Shown here in pieces: positions 1 to 7,238 of a DNA stretch of 64,000 nucleotides. The DNA lies in the NCBI GenBank assembly GCA_035695065.1, contig DASSEW010000063.1:1-64000 (forward strand). The letters run 5' to 3'. Both the position numbers and the translations under genes were made by a program. Within the stretch, counting starts at the first letter, position 1, and every line of letters starts with the position of its first letter. The notes under the pieces are model-generated. The model was given only the letters and a program-made list of their open reading frames with translations. It had not been told where the DNA came from and made no database searches. Source of the DNA: 66-474 sp035695065. GTDB taxonomy: Bacteria; Pseudomonadota; Gammaproteobacteria; Xanthomonadales; Rhodanobacteraceae.

Positions 1-1
1 G

Positions 2-1375
2 CACGAAAACTACATCGTGCGCGATGACGGCCTGGTCGCCTGCAAGGTGTACGGGCACCTGAAGGCCCGGCACCTGTGGGACATGATCATGGTCTCGACG
101 TACGACTACGCCGAGCCCGGTTTCATCCTGATCGACCGCGTCAACGAGATGAACAACAACTGGTGGTGCGAGAACATCCGCGCCACCAATCCCTGCGGCG
201 AGCAGCCATTGCCGCCGTACGGCTCCTGCCTGCTCGGCTCGGTCAACCTCACCACCTTCGTGCGCGACCCGTTCGGGCCCAAGGCCCGTTTCGACATGGA
301 CGAGTACAAGGAAGTGGTGCGCGTGTTCACGCGCATGCTGGACAACGTGGTCGAGATCAACGGCCTGCCGCTGGAAAAGCAGCGCGGCGAGATCATGCGC
401 AAACGCCGCCACGGCATGGGCTTCCTGGGGCTGGGCTCCACGCTCACCATGCTGAAGATGAAGTACGGCTCGCCGGAAGGCTGCGCCTTCACCGAGGACG
501 TCGCCCGCGAGATGGCGCTGGCCGGCTGGGAAGTCGCGTTGGAGCTGGCGCAGGAGAAAGGCCCGGCGCCGATCATGACCGAGGCCTTCGAGGTCACCGG
601 CGAGATGCTGCGCAAGCGCCCGGAGATGGCACGCGACGGCTACAAGGTCGGGGACATGATTCCCGGCCGCGTGTTGCACGCGAAGTATTCGCGCTACATG
701 CAGCGCGTGGCGGAAGTGGCGCCGGAACTCGTCGCGCAGCTCGCCGAAACCGGCGCGCGTTTCACCCACCACACCTCGATCGCGCCGACTGGCACGATCT
801 CGCTGTCGCTGGCCAACAACGCCAGCAACGGCATCGAGCCTTCGTTCGCGCACACCTACTCGCGCAACGTCATCCGCGAAGGCCGCAAGACCAAGGAGAA
901 GGTCGAAGTGTGCTCGTTCGAACTGCTGGCCTATCGCGCGCTGATCAATGCCGAGGCTGCGCCCGGTTCGGACGATCCGAAAAAGAAACTGCCCGACTAC
1001 TTCGTCGCGGCCGATGACATCAGCCCCGTGCAACACGTGGACATCCAGGCCGCCGCGCAGAAGTGGACCGACTCGTCCATTTCCAAGACCGCGAACGTGC
1101 CGACCGACTACCCCTACGAGGACTTCAAGGACATCTACTTCCACGCCTACAAGGCCGGCCTGAAAGGCTGCACCACATTCCGTTTCAATCCGGCCGCGTT
1201 CCAGGGCGTGTTGGTCAAGGAAGCCGATCTTGCAAACACCCTCTACCGTTTCGAACTGGAGGACGGTACTGTTGTGCAACTGAAAGGAAACGAGGAAGTT
1301 GAATACGACGGCGAAATGCACACCGCCGCCAATCTGTTCGATGCGTTGAAGGAAGGGTACTACGGCAAGTTTTGA
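2..1375 (+). CDS. nrdJ: Adenosylcobalamin-dependent (class II) ribonucleotide reductase large part, NrdJa, 5' truncated
   Basis: Reduces ribonucleotides to deoxyribonucleotides in the cytoplasm using a B12-derived thiyl radical. The frame is open to the left window edge, so only the last 457 residues are seen. The motif NPCGEQPLPPYGSC (its first Cys codon at 194-196) corresponds to the radical-Cys N-x-C-x-E motif of the RNR barrel, and GCTTFRFNP near the C-terminus is a typical class II barrel-end sequence. The protein stops at EGYYGKF without the Cys-rich redox tail of one-piece class II enzymes. That tail is encoded separately two genes downstream (NrdJb), the split NrdJa/NrdJb arrangement known from Pseudomonas and relatives. 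The gene's 3' end is duplicated just downstream. The family is certain; the true start lies outside the window. Confidence 0.95.
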   Translation, partial: HENYIVRDDGLVACKVYGHLKARHLWDMIMVSTYDYAEPGFILIDRVNEMNNNWWCENIRATNPCGEQPLPPYGSCLLGSVNLTTFVRDPFGPKARFDMDEYKEVVRVFTRMLDNVVEINGLPLEKQRGEIMRKRRHGMGFLGLGSTLTMLKMKYGSPEGCAFTEDVAREMALAGWEVALELAQEKGPAPIMTEAFEVTGEMLRKRPEMARDGYKVGDMIPGRVLHAKYSRYMQRVAEVAPELVAQLAETGARFTHHTSIAPTGTISLSLANNASNGIEPSFAHTYSRNVIREGRKTKEKVEVCSFELLAYRALINAEAAPGSDDPKKKLPDYFVAADDISPVQHVDIQAAAQKWTDSSISKTANVPTDYPYEDFKDIYFHAYKAGLKGCTTFRFNPAAFQGVLVKEADLANTLYRFELEDGTVVQLKGNEEVEYDGEMHTAANLFDALKEGYYGKF

Positions 1376-1481
1376 TCCAACCAAGGCGCGAAGTTCGTTG
1401 CGCCGAGGAAGGGTCACGGCAAGTTTTGATCCGGCTTCGGCGTGAGCTTTGAGTGCGCCGGGGAAGGGTCACGGCAAATCC
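1352..1481 (+). repeat. Three tandem copies (55-56 bp period) starting in the nrdJ 3' end
   Basis: The sequence GAAGGGTACTACGGCAAG at the nrdJa 3' end recurs as GAAGGGTCACGGCAAG at 1408 and again from 1463. The first two copies continue into TTTTGATCC, which in the first contains the gene's stop codon. The spacers each contain a GC-rich partial palindrome. It looks like a local tandem duplication of the gene end. The rest of the gap up to the histone-like gene shows nothing else recognisable. Confidence 0.75.
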
Positions 1482-1604
1482 CGACGACCGGGCTATAGAT
1501 GATCGTCTTCGAGCGCATGCACTCGCAGGCGGTCATGGTCGTTGGAAGGCGCCGCGTTCCAAGTGGTCCACTGTCAACTGATGATCCTCTAGAGGGGCAA
1601 ACCG

Positions 1605-1967
1605 ATGAGCAACGAAACGACGTTTCCGTGGGGCAGTAGCGATCCGATGACGCCGGCCGCTCCGGCTGCGGCAGCACCGGCCCCGGCCAAACCGGCCGCC
1701 AAGAAACCGGCGAAGAAGAAGGCCGCCGCCAAGAAGAAACCGGCGGCTGCCAAGAAGGCTGCGCCGAAGAAGGCTGCCAAGAAAGCCGCCAAGAAGGGCG
1801 GCGCGAAGAAGGCCGCCAAGAAGGGTGGCGCCAAGAAGGCTGCCAAGAAAGGCGGCGCCAAGAAGGCTGCGAAGAAGGCTCCGGCCAAGAAGGCAGCCAA
1901 GAAGGGCGCGAAGAAGGCCGCCAAGAAGGGCGGTGCCAAGAAGGCCGCCAAGAAAGGCAAGAAGTAA
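1605..1967 (+). CDS. Histone H1-like lysine/alanine-rich DNA-binding protein
   Basis: A 120-residue protein. After a short acidic/polar N-terminus (MSNETTFPWGSSDP) and an Ala/Pro-rich stretch, it consists of tandem KKAAKKGGA- and KKAAKKAP-type repeats to the end. Such proteins resemble the C-terminal tail of histone H1 and the bacterial AlgP/Hc-like proteins, which bind DNA non-specifically through charge. An AGAGGGG ribosome binding site lies 7 nt before the ATG. The gene sits between the two halves of the split class II ribonucleotide reductase. A strong GC hairpin follows it. The repeats are nearly identical at the DNA level, so copy number should vary between strains. The precise function is inferred from composition only. 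Confidence 0.85.
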   Translation: MSNETTFPWGSSDPMTPAAPAAAAPAPAKPAAKKPAKKKAAAKKKPAAAKKAAPKKAAKKAAKKGGAKKAAKKGGAKKAAKKGGAKKAAKKAPAKKAAKKGAKKAAKKGGAKKAAKKGKK

Positions 1968-1980
1968 ACACGCTGGAAGT

Positions 1981-2007
1981 GACGCCGGCGCTCATGGCGC
2001 CGGCGTC
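1981..2007 (+). terminator. Hairpin after the histone-like gene
   Basis: A perfect 10-bp stem (GACGCCGGCG / CGCCGGCGTC) with a 7-nt loop starts 13 nt after the stop codon and is followed by GTCTTTG. The U-tract is weak, so termination may be partial and nrdJb may receive read-through. Confidence 0.55.
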
Positions 2008-2075
2008 GTCTTTGATGGAGCCCTTCCTTCAGAGAAGAAGGTCGGGTGGCAACTCAAGCAATCACGGATAACAGC

Positions 2076-2885
2076 ATGGCCACGAAAATCGAAAAGAAGA
2101 TCAAGGGTTACCAGGTGGTCAAGCAGGATGAGCCTGCGCGCAGCGCGCAACCGGCGGCCGAGGCGCCCAAGCCCGTCATCGCCGAAGTCATCCAGATGCA
2201 CGAGAAGGTCGAGCGCCCGGAAATCCTGATCGGCGCCACCTACAAGATCAAGTCGCCGCTGTTCGAGCACGCGCTGTACGTCACCATCAACGACATCGTG
2301 CTCAACGCCGGCACCGAACACGAACTGCGCCGCCCCTTCGAGATCTTCATCAACTCGAAGAACATGGACCACTTCCAGTGGATCGTGGCGCTCACCCGCA
2401 TCATGTCCGCGGTGTTCCGCAAGGGCGGCGACGTCACCTTCCTGGTCGAGGAACTGAAGGCGGTATTCGACCCGCGCGGCGGCTACTTCAAGGCCGGCGG
2501 CGTGTACATGCCCTCGATCGTGGCCGAGCTCGGCGCGATCATCGAAGCGCACCTGAAGATGATCGGCCTGCTGCACGATCCGGAGTTGTCCGAAGCCCAG
2601 CGCAAGCTGATCGCCGACAAGCGCGCGGCCTACGAAGCGGCGACTTCAAAAAAAAAAGCTGAAGTAGCCACCGCCGGAGAAATGGGCGGGGCGATGGTCG
2701 ACTCTTCCCCCTCTCCCCGACGGGGAGAGGGCCGGGGTGAGGGGGGCAGCACCCAGAACGCATCCGAAACCGCAGGCGACTTCCCGCCCGGCGCGCAGCT
2801 CTGCGGCAAGTGCAACACCACCGCGCTCGTCCTGCTGGACGGCTGCCAGACCTGCCTGAATTGCGGGTATAGCAAGTGCGGCTAG
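2076..2885 (+). CDS. nrdJb: NrdJb, C-terminal TSCPD/Cys-rich part of the split class II ribonucleotide reductase
   Basis: Supplies the separate C-terminal part of the reductase, including the redox cysteines thought to re-reduce the active site. The core (about residues 15-180) is the TSCPD-type domain found at the end of class II enzymes. The tail holds CGKC and a CQTC-LNCGYSKCG cluster, the usual zinc/redox signature. The ATG at 2076 gives the conserved MATKIEKKIKGY start. A GTG at 2046 with AAGAAGG 4 nt before it would add ten residues and cannot be excluded. Residues about 205-232 are Ser/Pro/Arg/Gly/Glu-rich and are encoded by an inserted palindromic repeat, between the core and the Cys-rich tail. 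The length therefore exceeds what the two domains need. Confidence 0.9.
   Translation: MATKIEKKIKGYQVVKQDEPARSAQPAAEAPKPVIAEVIQMHEKVERPEILIGATYKIKSPLFEHALYVTINDIVLNAGTEHELRRPFEIFINSKNMDHFQWIVALTRIMSAVFRKGGDVTFLVEELKAVFDPRGGYFKAGGVYMPSIVAELGAIIEAHLKMIGLLHDPELSEAQRKLIADKRAAYEAATSKKKAEVATAGEMGGAMVDSSPSPRRGEGRGEGGSTQNASETAGDFPPGAQLCGKCNTTALVLLDGCQTCLNCGYSKCG
2707..2746 (+). repeat. Family A hairpin repeat inserted in frame within nrdJb
   Basis: A 10-bp stem CCCTCTCCCC / GGGGAGAGGG with a GAC loop, followed by the tail CCGGGGTGAGGGG. This is the same stem-plus-tail design as the repeats flanking both DUF559 genes. Read in the gene's frame it encodes a peptide containing SPSPRRGEGRGEGG. Confidence 0.9.
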
Positions 2886-2905
2886 TCCAATAAAGCGAAT
2901 TTGCA

Positions 2906-3394
2906 ATGTCTTGGGGCGGCATCGCATTTTTTCTGAAACTCCTCGGGAATATCGCGCCAGCACTCGGCCGACTCATCAGGCCTGATATCTCAGGTCAGTG
3001 GTATTTCGAGTACGAAATAAAAAGAACGGAATATAACCCTTACCGTGGGATGAGGGTTCAGTACGTAGCAGAGCTTCTCTGCAACAAGAATGGCGCGGTA
3101 GTCGGTACAAGCGAAAAGCTGCGTGAACGCGTGGCCTCTGGTGCCGTGCGCTCGTACACAGGAAGATTCCGCGATCAGGCAAAGCTTCAGGGCCAGCTGA
3201 GATTTGGGGTAAAGCGCTTCGCGTGGTGCTTGGATCTTCATGTAGAGGAGAGAGGTGAGAAAAGAATGCACTCAGCAGCGCAGCAACTACGAATTTACGA
3301 TGGGGGCGAGAAGATGCTCGGCAGCTTTTTTGGCACGGCAGCTAATAGCGAAGGGGAAGTGCTTTGGAAACGCGATCGTTTCCTAAACTGCTGA
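2906..3394 (+). CDS. Hypothetical protein with hydrophobic N-terminus and beta-rich body (GT51 partner)
   Basis: Not recognised. It has 162 residues. Residues about 3-24 are hydrophobic and could anchor it in the inner membrane. The rest alternates short hydrophobic and polar segments with G-W and G-x-F-x-G patterns (DISGQWYFEY, YTGRFRDQ, GSFFGTAANSEG), suggesting a small lipocalin-like or beta-sandwich domain; this is inference from pattern only. Base composition is clearly lower in GC and codon use is less biased than in the surrounding genes. The 3' end overlaps the downstream GT51 gene by 31 bp, so the two are probably translated together and were probably acquired together. No clear ribosome binding site precedes the ATG. 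Confidence 0.7.
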   Translation: MSWGGIAFFLKLLGNIAPALGRLIRPDISGQWYFEYEIKRTEYNPYRGMRVQYVAELLCNKNGAVVGTSEKLRERVASGAVRSYTGRFRDQAKLQGQLRFGVKRFAWCLDLHVEERGEKRMHSAAQQLRIYDGGEKMLGSFFGTAANSEGEVLWKRDRFLNC

Positions 3395-4011
3395 ATATTT
3401 GGTCCCTACCCTTTGTTCGTGTGCTTGGTTTTGCTGGAGCACGAATACGTGATCGACGCTTAATAGAGAATGTTATTAGTCAGGAGTTATTGGCAACTAA
3501 GCACCTGTCGAATGTATTTGTTTCTGCGCTTATTGCCGCCGAAGATAAAAGGTTCTTTTTTCATGCGGGTGTCGATGTGTATGCAATTTTCAGAGCGATT
3601 GCGGCGAATCTGTCTGGCCTATCCATTCAAGGGGCAAGCACGGTCGAACAGCAACTAGTGCGCACGATTACTGGGCGCCGGGAGCGCACTTACTCAAGAA
3701 AGCTTCGTGAAATGTGCTTGGCCGCTTGGCTTTCCGCGGTCTATGACAAATCTACTATTGCAAAAACGTATTTAAGAGTTGCGTATTACGGCTTCGGTTC
3801 GCTGGGGATCGATAAGGCTTGCCGTCAAATGCATATTCGTGCATCGGCTCCATCCGTCTATGAGGCGGCGTTTCTTGTTGCGCGGATTCGGTACCCTCAG
3901 CCGCAACAATTGACCACTCTAAGGTTGCTTCAACTCGTACAGCGTGCGGAATGGATCGCGCGGTTATTAGAGGCTGAAAGCTGTGAAGCCTCCTCAGTCC
4001 AGCCAGCGTAG
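3364..4011 (+). CDS. Stand-alone GT51 peptidoglycan glycosyltransferase-domain protein
   Basis: Contains the motif series of the GT51 family that polymerises lipid II into glycan strands: AAEDKRFFFHAGVD with the catalytic Glu, GASTVEQQLVR, RKLREMCLA, KTYLRVAYYGFG, and EAAFLVARIRYP near the end. It has 215 residues, with no transpeptidase domain and no convincing transmembrane helix of its own, unlike MtgA or bifunctional class A PBPs. The TTG start is chosen because AAGGGG lies 7 nt upstream and because no in-frame ATG occurs before the catalytic core; GTG at 3421 is an alternative. It overlaps the upstream gene and shares its low GC. Whether it makes glycan or serves another role, such as self-directed toxicity or defence, cannot be told from sequence. 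Confidence 0.8.
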   Translation: METRSFPKLLNIWSLPFVRVLGFAGARIRDRRLIENVISQELLATKHLSNVFVSALIAAEDKRFFFHAGVDVYAIFRAIAANLSGLSIQGASTVEQQLVRTITGRRERTYSRKLREMCLAAWLSAVYDKSTIAKTYLRVAYYGFGSLGIDKACRQMHIRASAPSVYEAAFLVARIRYPQPQQLTTLRLLQLVQRAEWIARLLEAESCEASSVQPA

Positions 4012-4016
4012 CTCGC

Positions 4017-4275
4017 GTAGGGCGGAATCCGCGTAGCGGCTTCCGCCGAATGAATGCGATACGGCGGAAACGGCTGCGCCGGTTCCGCCCTACGGTCGCC
4101 GAGGAACCGTAGGGCGGGAGAAGCGCAGCGACAAATTCGTATGGAACGAATTTGGACCGCCGCAGGCGGGCCCCGAGCACCAGCGAGGGGTGAGCATCAT
4201 GGATGATGCGAACAATCCCGCCATTCGCGTTCACGACAGGCGGGATGCGCCGCTACGCGGCTGCTCCCGCCCTAC
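4017..4275. repeat. Two nested family B palindromic elements (GTAGGGCGG ... CCGCCCTAC)
   Basis: The gap between the GT51 gene and the next membrane protein holds two inverted pairs. One begins GTAGGGCGG at 4017 and ends CCGCCCTAC at 4093. The second begins GTAGGGCGG at 4109 and ends CCGCCCTAC at 4275. Inside each pair are GC-rich inverted arms such as GCGGGAGAAGCGC against GCGGCTGCTCCCGC. The same outer termini recur in at least seven other gaps in the window. No gene was found here. Confidence 0.75.
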
Positions 4276-4345
4276 ATGTGATCGCGGATTCCGCTGTTCT
4301 CCATCCGAGCGACATGACGCGGGTTCCCGCTACACTCGCGCCGCC

Positions 4346-4912
4346 ATGGACGCCTTCAGCTATCTCTCCGTCCTGCTGTCCATCATCCTGGGGCTTGCGA
4401 TCACCCAGATCCTGCAGGGCTTCCGCGACCTGATGCAGTCACGTTCGCGGTTGCGGCTGTACTGGCCGTCGCTGCTATGGGCGATCCTGCTGCTGGTGAT
4501 CTGCGTGCAGGAATGGTGGGCGATGTTCGGCTGGCGCAACTACCCGCACTGGACTTTCGCCGGCTTCTCGCTGCTGTTGGCGCAGACGGTGAGCACCTAT
4601 CTGATCGCGGCGCTGGTGTTGCCGGACGTGCGCGGTGACGAGCCGATCGACCTGCACGCGTATTACTACGCCAATCATCGCTGGCTTTTCGCGCTCGGCG
4701 TGATCACGGTAGCGATCAGCATCATCAAGGACATCGCGCTGTCCGGCGCGGTCACCGCGCCTTCGCTGAATTTCTACGCGGAGCTGTTGTTCATCGTCAT
4801 CTTCGCCGTCGGCGCACTCAGCGCACGCGAACGGGTACACAAGATCATCGCCCCGCTCATGACGATCCTGTTCGGTGCCTACATCGCCGTGCTGTTCACG
4901 CATCTGCATTGA
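4346..4912 (+). CDS. Hypothetical multi-pass membrane protein
   Basis: A protein of 188 residues with about five to six hydrophobic helices: MDAFSYLSVLLSIILGLAIT at the N-terminus, then segments near residues 40-60, 70-95, 115-135, 140-160 and 165-185. Charged loops such as DLMQSRSRLRLYW lie between helices. The family was not recognised. The start at MDAFSY is preferred over longer in-frame starts because the upstream codons run through the family B repeat. It stands alone between two repeat clusters. The window gives no clue to function. Confidence 0.7.
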   Translation: MDAFSYLSVLLSIILGLAITQILQGFRDLMQSRSRLRLYWPSLLWAILLLVICVQEWWAMFGWRNYPHWTFAGFSLLLAQTVSTYLIAALVLPDVRGDEPIDLHAYYYANHRWLFALGVITVAISIIKDIALSGAVTAPSLNFYAELLFIVIFAVGALSARERVHKIIAPLMTILFGAYIAVLFTHLH

Positions 4913-4926
4913 GCCGGCATCAGAGC

Positions 4927-5010
4927 CGCAGGGCGGGAGAAGCGCAGCGCATCCCGCCGTTCTCGCACCACAAGGCGGGATGCGCCGCTGCGCGGCTGCT
5001 CCCGCCCTAC
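4927..5010. repeat. Family B palindromic element
   Basis: Begins GCAGGGCGGGAGAAGCGC and ends GCTGCTCCCGCCCTAC, with internal GCATCCCGCC / GGCGGGATGC arms, so the whole element can fold back on itself. It lies 14 nt after the membrane protein stop and immediately before the stop of the convergent AlkB gene. Confidence 0.75.
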
Positions 5011-5014
5011 CACG

Positions 5015-5617
5015 CTAACGATAAAACCCGCCGCCCTGGTTTTCCGGCCTGCGCCGGAACGCGATGCTGATGCGCGGGCCGGCCGGCTCGCGCGTTTTCG
5101 GAATCGCATGGTCGTAATGGTGCTGCGTGCGCCAGCTCATCATCAGCAGGCTGCCGGGTTCGAGATCCACGTGCAGCACGCGCCGCGGTGGTTGCTTGGC
5201 GCGGATGGTCATGCGTCGCGCGGCGCCTAGCGACAGCAGCGCGATCGGATAGCCGCGTTCGAGCTCTTCCAGGTGATCGTTGTGCGGCGCGACGCTGTCG
5301 TCGCCGTTGCGATAGAGATTCAGCCCGGCGCTGTTGAATGCGATCTTCGTAATGCCCAATACCGCATCGGCCGCTTCGCGCACGGCGGCTGGAAGCGCCG
5401 GGTCGTCGAGGAGAAAACTCGTGGTGAGCCGCGGCACGTCCACTTCGCGCTCGTACATCATGCGCCGTTGCGCGTGCCACTCGATGCCGTCGCGCAATTG
5501 CGCGAACCACGCCTGCGCGCGATCCGCCGCGACCACCTGCGGCATGTAACGGATGCGGCCGGTGGCGTCGTCCAGCAGCAGGCCGGGATCGGAGCCGAGC
5601 AAATCGGGTTGCGCCAT
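5015..5617 (-). CDS. alkB: AlkB-like 2OG-Fe(II) dioxygenase, DNA alkylation repair
   Basis: Oxidatively removes alkyl groups from damaged bases using Fe(II) and 2-oxoglutarate. The 200 residues carry the double-stranded beta-helix signature: iron ligands in the H-x-D of APHNDHLEELERGYP and in HHYDHAIPKT, and the 2-oxoglutarate-binding Arg in GPRISIAFRRR at the end. NLYRNGDDSVAPHNDH matches the substrate-lid region of AlkB/ALKBH2-type enzymes. The MAQPDLLG start is chosen because upstream in-frame codons are not conserved-looking. Convergent with the preceding membrane protein; no partner gene is evident. The exact substrate (DNA, RNA or protein) is not determined by sequence. Confidence 0.88.
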   Translation of the reverse strand: MAQPDLLGSDPGLLLDDATGRIRYMPQVVAADRAQAWFAQLRDGIEWHAQRRMMYEREVDVPRLTTSFLLDDPALPAAVREAADAVLGITKIAFNSAGLNLYRNGDDSVAPHNDHLEELERGYPIALLSLGAARRMTIRAKQPPRRVLHVDLEPGSLLMMSWRTQHHYDHAIPKTREPAGPRISIAFRRRPENQGGGFYR

Positions 5618-5947
5618 GCATCGAATGCTAGCGGCGAGCCGCTGAATCCGTCCCCGGCTCGCGTGCTTCTCCACGCTGCTTTCACGGACGGAATGGTCTC
5701 TTTGCGCGCGGCGCCAGGGAGCGGCGCCGGAAAGGTCATCAAGGATGGGCACGGCGGCCAGGGATGGCCGCAACTGCGACCCTGTCGCACGGCGCCATCG
5801 CCAACCCGCCCCTCACGCTTTCCGCCTCTTCGCCGGTCCGGATTTCGGCCGTCCGGCACATGGATGGCGCCGCCCTCGCACCGCGTCCATAATGCCCGCG
5901 GCCGGATTCCCGGCACTTTCATCATGGGCCAGAGAGGGGGCTTCATC
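5618..5947. other. Divergent intergenic region between alkB and the Yip1-like gene
   Basis: 330 bp of high-GC sequence with one GC palindrome (GGCGCC AGGGAGC GGCGCC near 5710-5735). No gene, known repeat family or convincing sigma-70 promoter was seen. It should contain the promoters of both flanking divergent genes. Confidence 0.5.
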
Positions 5948-7216
5948 ATGGATTTCGCAAGAGCAGCTACGCGTGCCAGGGGCATGTTGTTCGCCCCGAA
6001 ATCGGAGTGGGCGACGGTCGCGGGCGAGACCGATTCGATCCGCGGGTTGTACATCGGTTACATCATGATCCTCGCCGCCCTGCCGGCGATCGCGGGGTTC
6101 ATCAAGGGCAGCCTGATCGGCTACGGCGCATTCGGCATCACGGTGCGCACGCCGATCATCTCGGGCGTGATCGGCATGATCGTCGGCTATGCGCTCGGCC
6201 TGGTCGTGGCCTACATCATGGCGCTGATCATCGATGCGCTGGCGCCGACTTTCGGCGGCCAGAAGAACCAGGTGCAGGCGTTGAAGACCGCGGCGTACGC
6301 GTGGACCGCGGCGTGGGTCGCGGGCATCGCCACGATCATTCCGTGGATCGGCATCCTGGTCATCCTGGCTGGCGTCGTCTACAGCATTTACCTGTTGTAC
6401 CTCGGCCTGCCGCACACGATGAAGTGCCCGCCGGAGAAGGCCGCCGGCTACACCGCGGTGTCGGTGATCATCGGCGTGGTGCTGAGCTGGATCGTCAGCC
6501 TGATCGTCGGCGTGGTGGTCGGCGCGGCGGTACTCGGCGGCGCGGCAACGGTCGGCGGCATGAACCTGCAGGGCAGCAACGGCACCAATGTCACGGTCGA
6601 TCCAGACAGCGCGCTCGGCAAACTGGCGGCGATGGGCCAGCAGGCCGATCAGGCTTCGAAGGAAATGGAAGCCGCGCAGAAGTCCGGCGACCAGGCCGCG
6701 CAATCGGCGGCGATGGGCAAGATGATGGCGGCCGCGATGGGCAACAACGGCACCGTGCAGGCGTTGTCCGCGGAGCAGATGAAGGCCTTCCTGCCCGACA
6801 GCGTATCCGGGTGGAAGCGCGAGAACGCTTCCGCTTCGCGCAACGGCGCCATGGGCATGCAGACGACGGTTGCGCAGGCCGACTACGGCGATGGCGCCGA
6901 CAAGCACATCAAGCTGGAGATTGCCGACACCGGCACCGCGAAGGGCCTGGTGTCGCTGGCCACTTCGCTGGCGCCGGATCAGGACAACGAAACCGACCAC
7001 GGTTACGACAAGACCTACACCCGAGATGGCCGCCTGATGCACGAGCAATGGGACAGCCAGTCCCGATACGGCGAGTTCGGTGTCGTGCTCGGGCAGCGCT
7101 TCACGGTGAAGGCGAGCGGCAACGTGGACAGCATCGACCAGTTGAAGCAGGCCGTGATGAGCGTGGACCTGGCGAAGCTGGAATCGCTGAAGAACGAGGG
7201 CGTGTCGTCCAACTGA
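5948..7216 (+). CDS. Yip1-domain membrane protein with periplasmic/cytoplasmic C-terminal domain
   Basis: A protein of 422 residues. The N-terminal 200 form a Yip1-like membrane domain: a short amphipathic start (MDFARAATRARGMLF with FAPKSEW), then about five hydrophobic helices with TFGG-QKN and PWIG motifs typical of bacterial Yip1 proteins. Residues about 210-270 are Ala/Met/Gln-rich and probably helical. The last 150 residues form a soluble domain with LPDSVSGWKRENASASRNG and an alternating beta pattern. An AGAGAGGGGG site 7 nt before the ATG supports this start over the ATG at 5924. Function unknown; Yip1 proteins are membrane proteins of unclear role in bacteria. It is a single gene between alkB and the convergent sensor-domain gene. 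Confidence 0.8.
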   Translation: MDFARAATRARGMLFAPKSEWATVAGETDSIRGLYIGYIMILAALPAIAGFIKGSLIGYGAFGITVRTPIISGVIGMIVGYALGLVVAYIMALIIDALAPTFGGQKNQVQALKTAAYAWTAAWVAGIATIIPWIGILVILAGVVYSIYLLYLGLPHTMKCPPEKAAGYTAVSVIIGVVLSWIVSLIVGVVVGAAVLGGAATVGGMNLQGSNGTNVTVDPDSALGKLAAMGQQADQASKEMEAAQKSGDQAAQSAAMGKMMAAAMGNNGTVQALSAEQMKAFLPDSVSGWKRENASASRNGAMGMQTTVAQADYGDGADKHIKLEIADTGTAKGLVSLATSLAPDQDNETDHGYDKTYTRDGRLMHEQWDSQSRYGEFGVVLGQRFTVKASGNVDSIDQLKQAVMSVDLAKLESLKNEGVSSN

Positions 7217-7238
7217 CGAGCGAGCGCGCGGCGGCCGT

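Noticed and set aside
1700..1960. Possible CRISPR or minisatellite array
   Set aside because: The repeats are in-frame codons for a Lys/Ala-rich protein, without spacers of constant length.
4017..4275. Possible non-coding RNA gene or CRISPR-like array
   Set aside because: The sequence is explained by two nested palindromic family B elements found elsewhere in the window.
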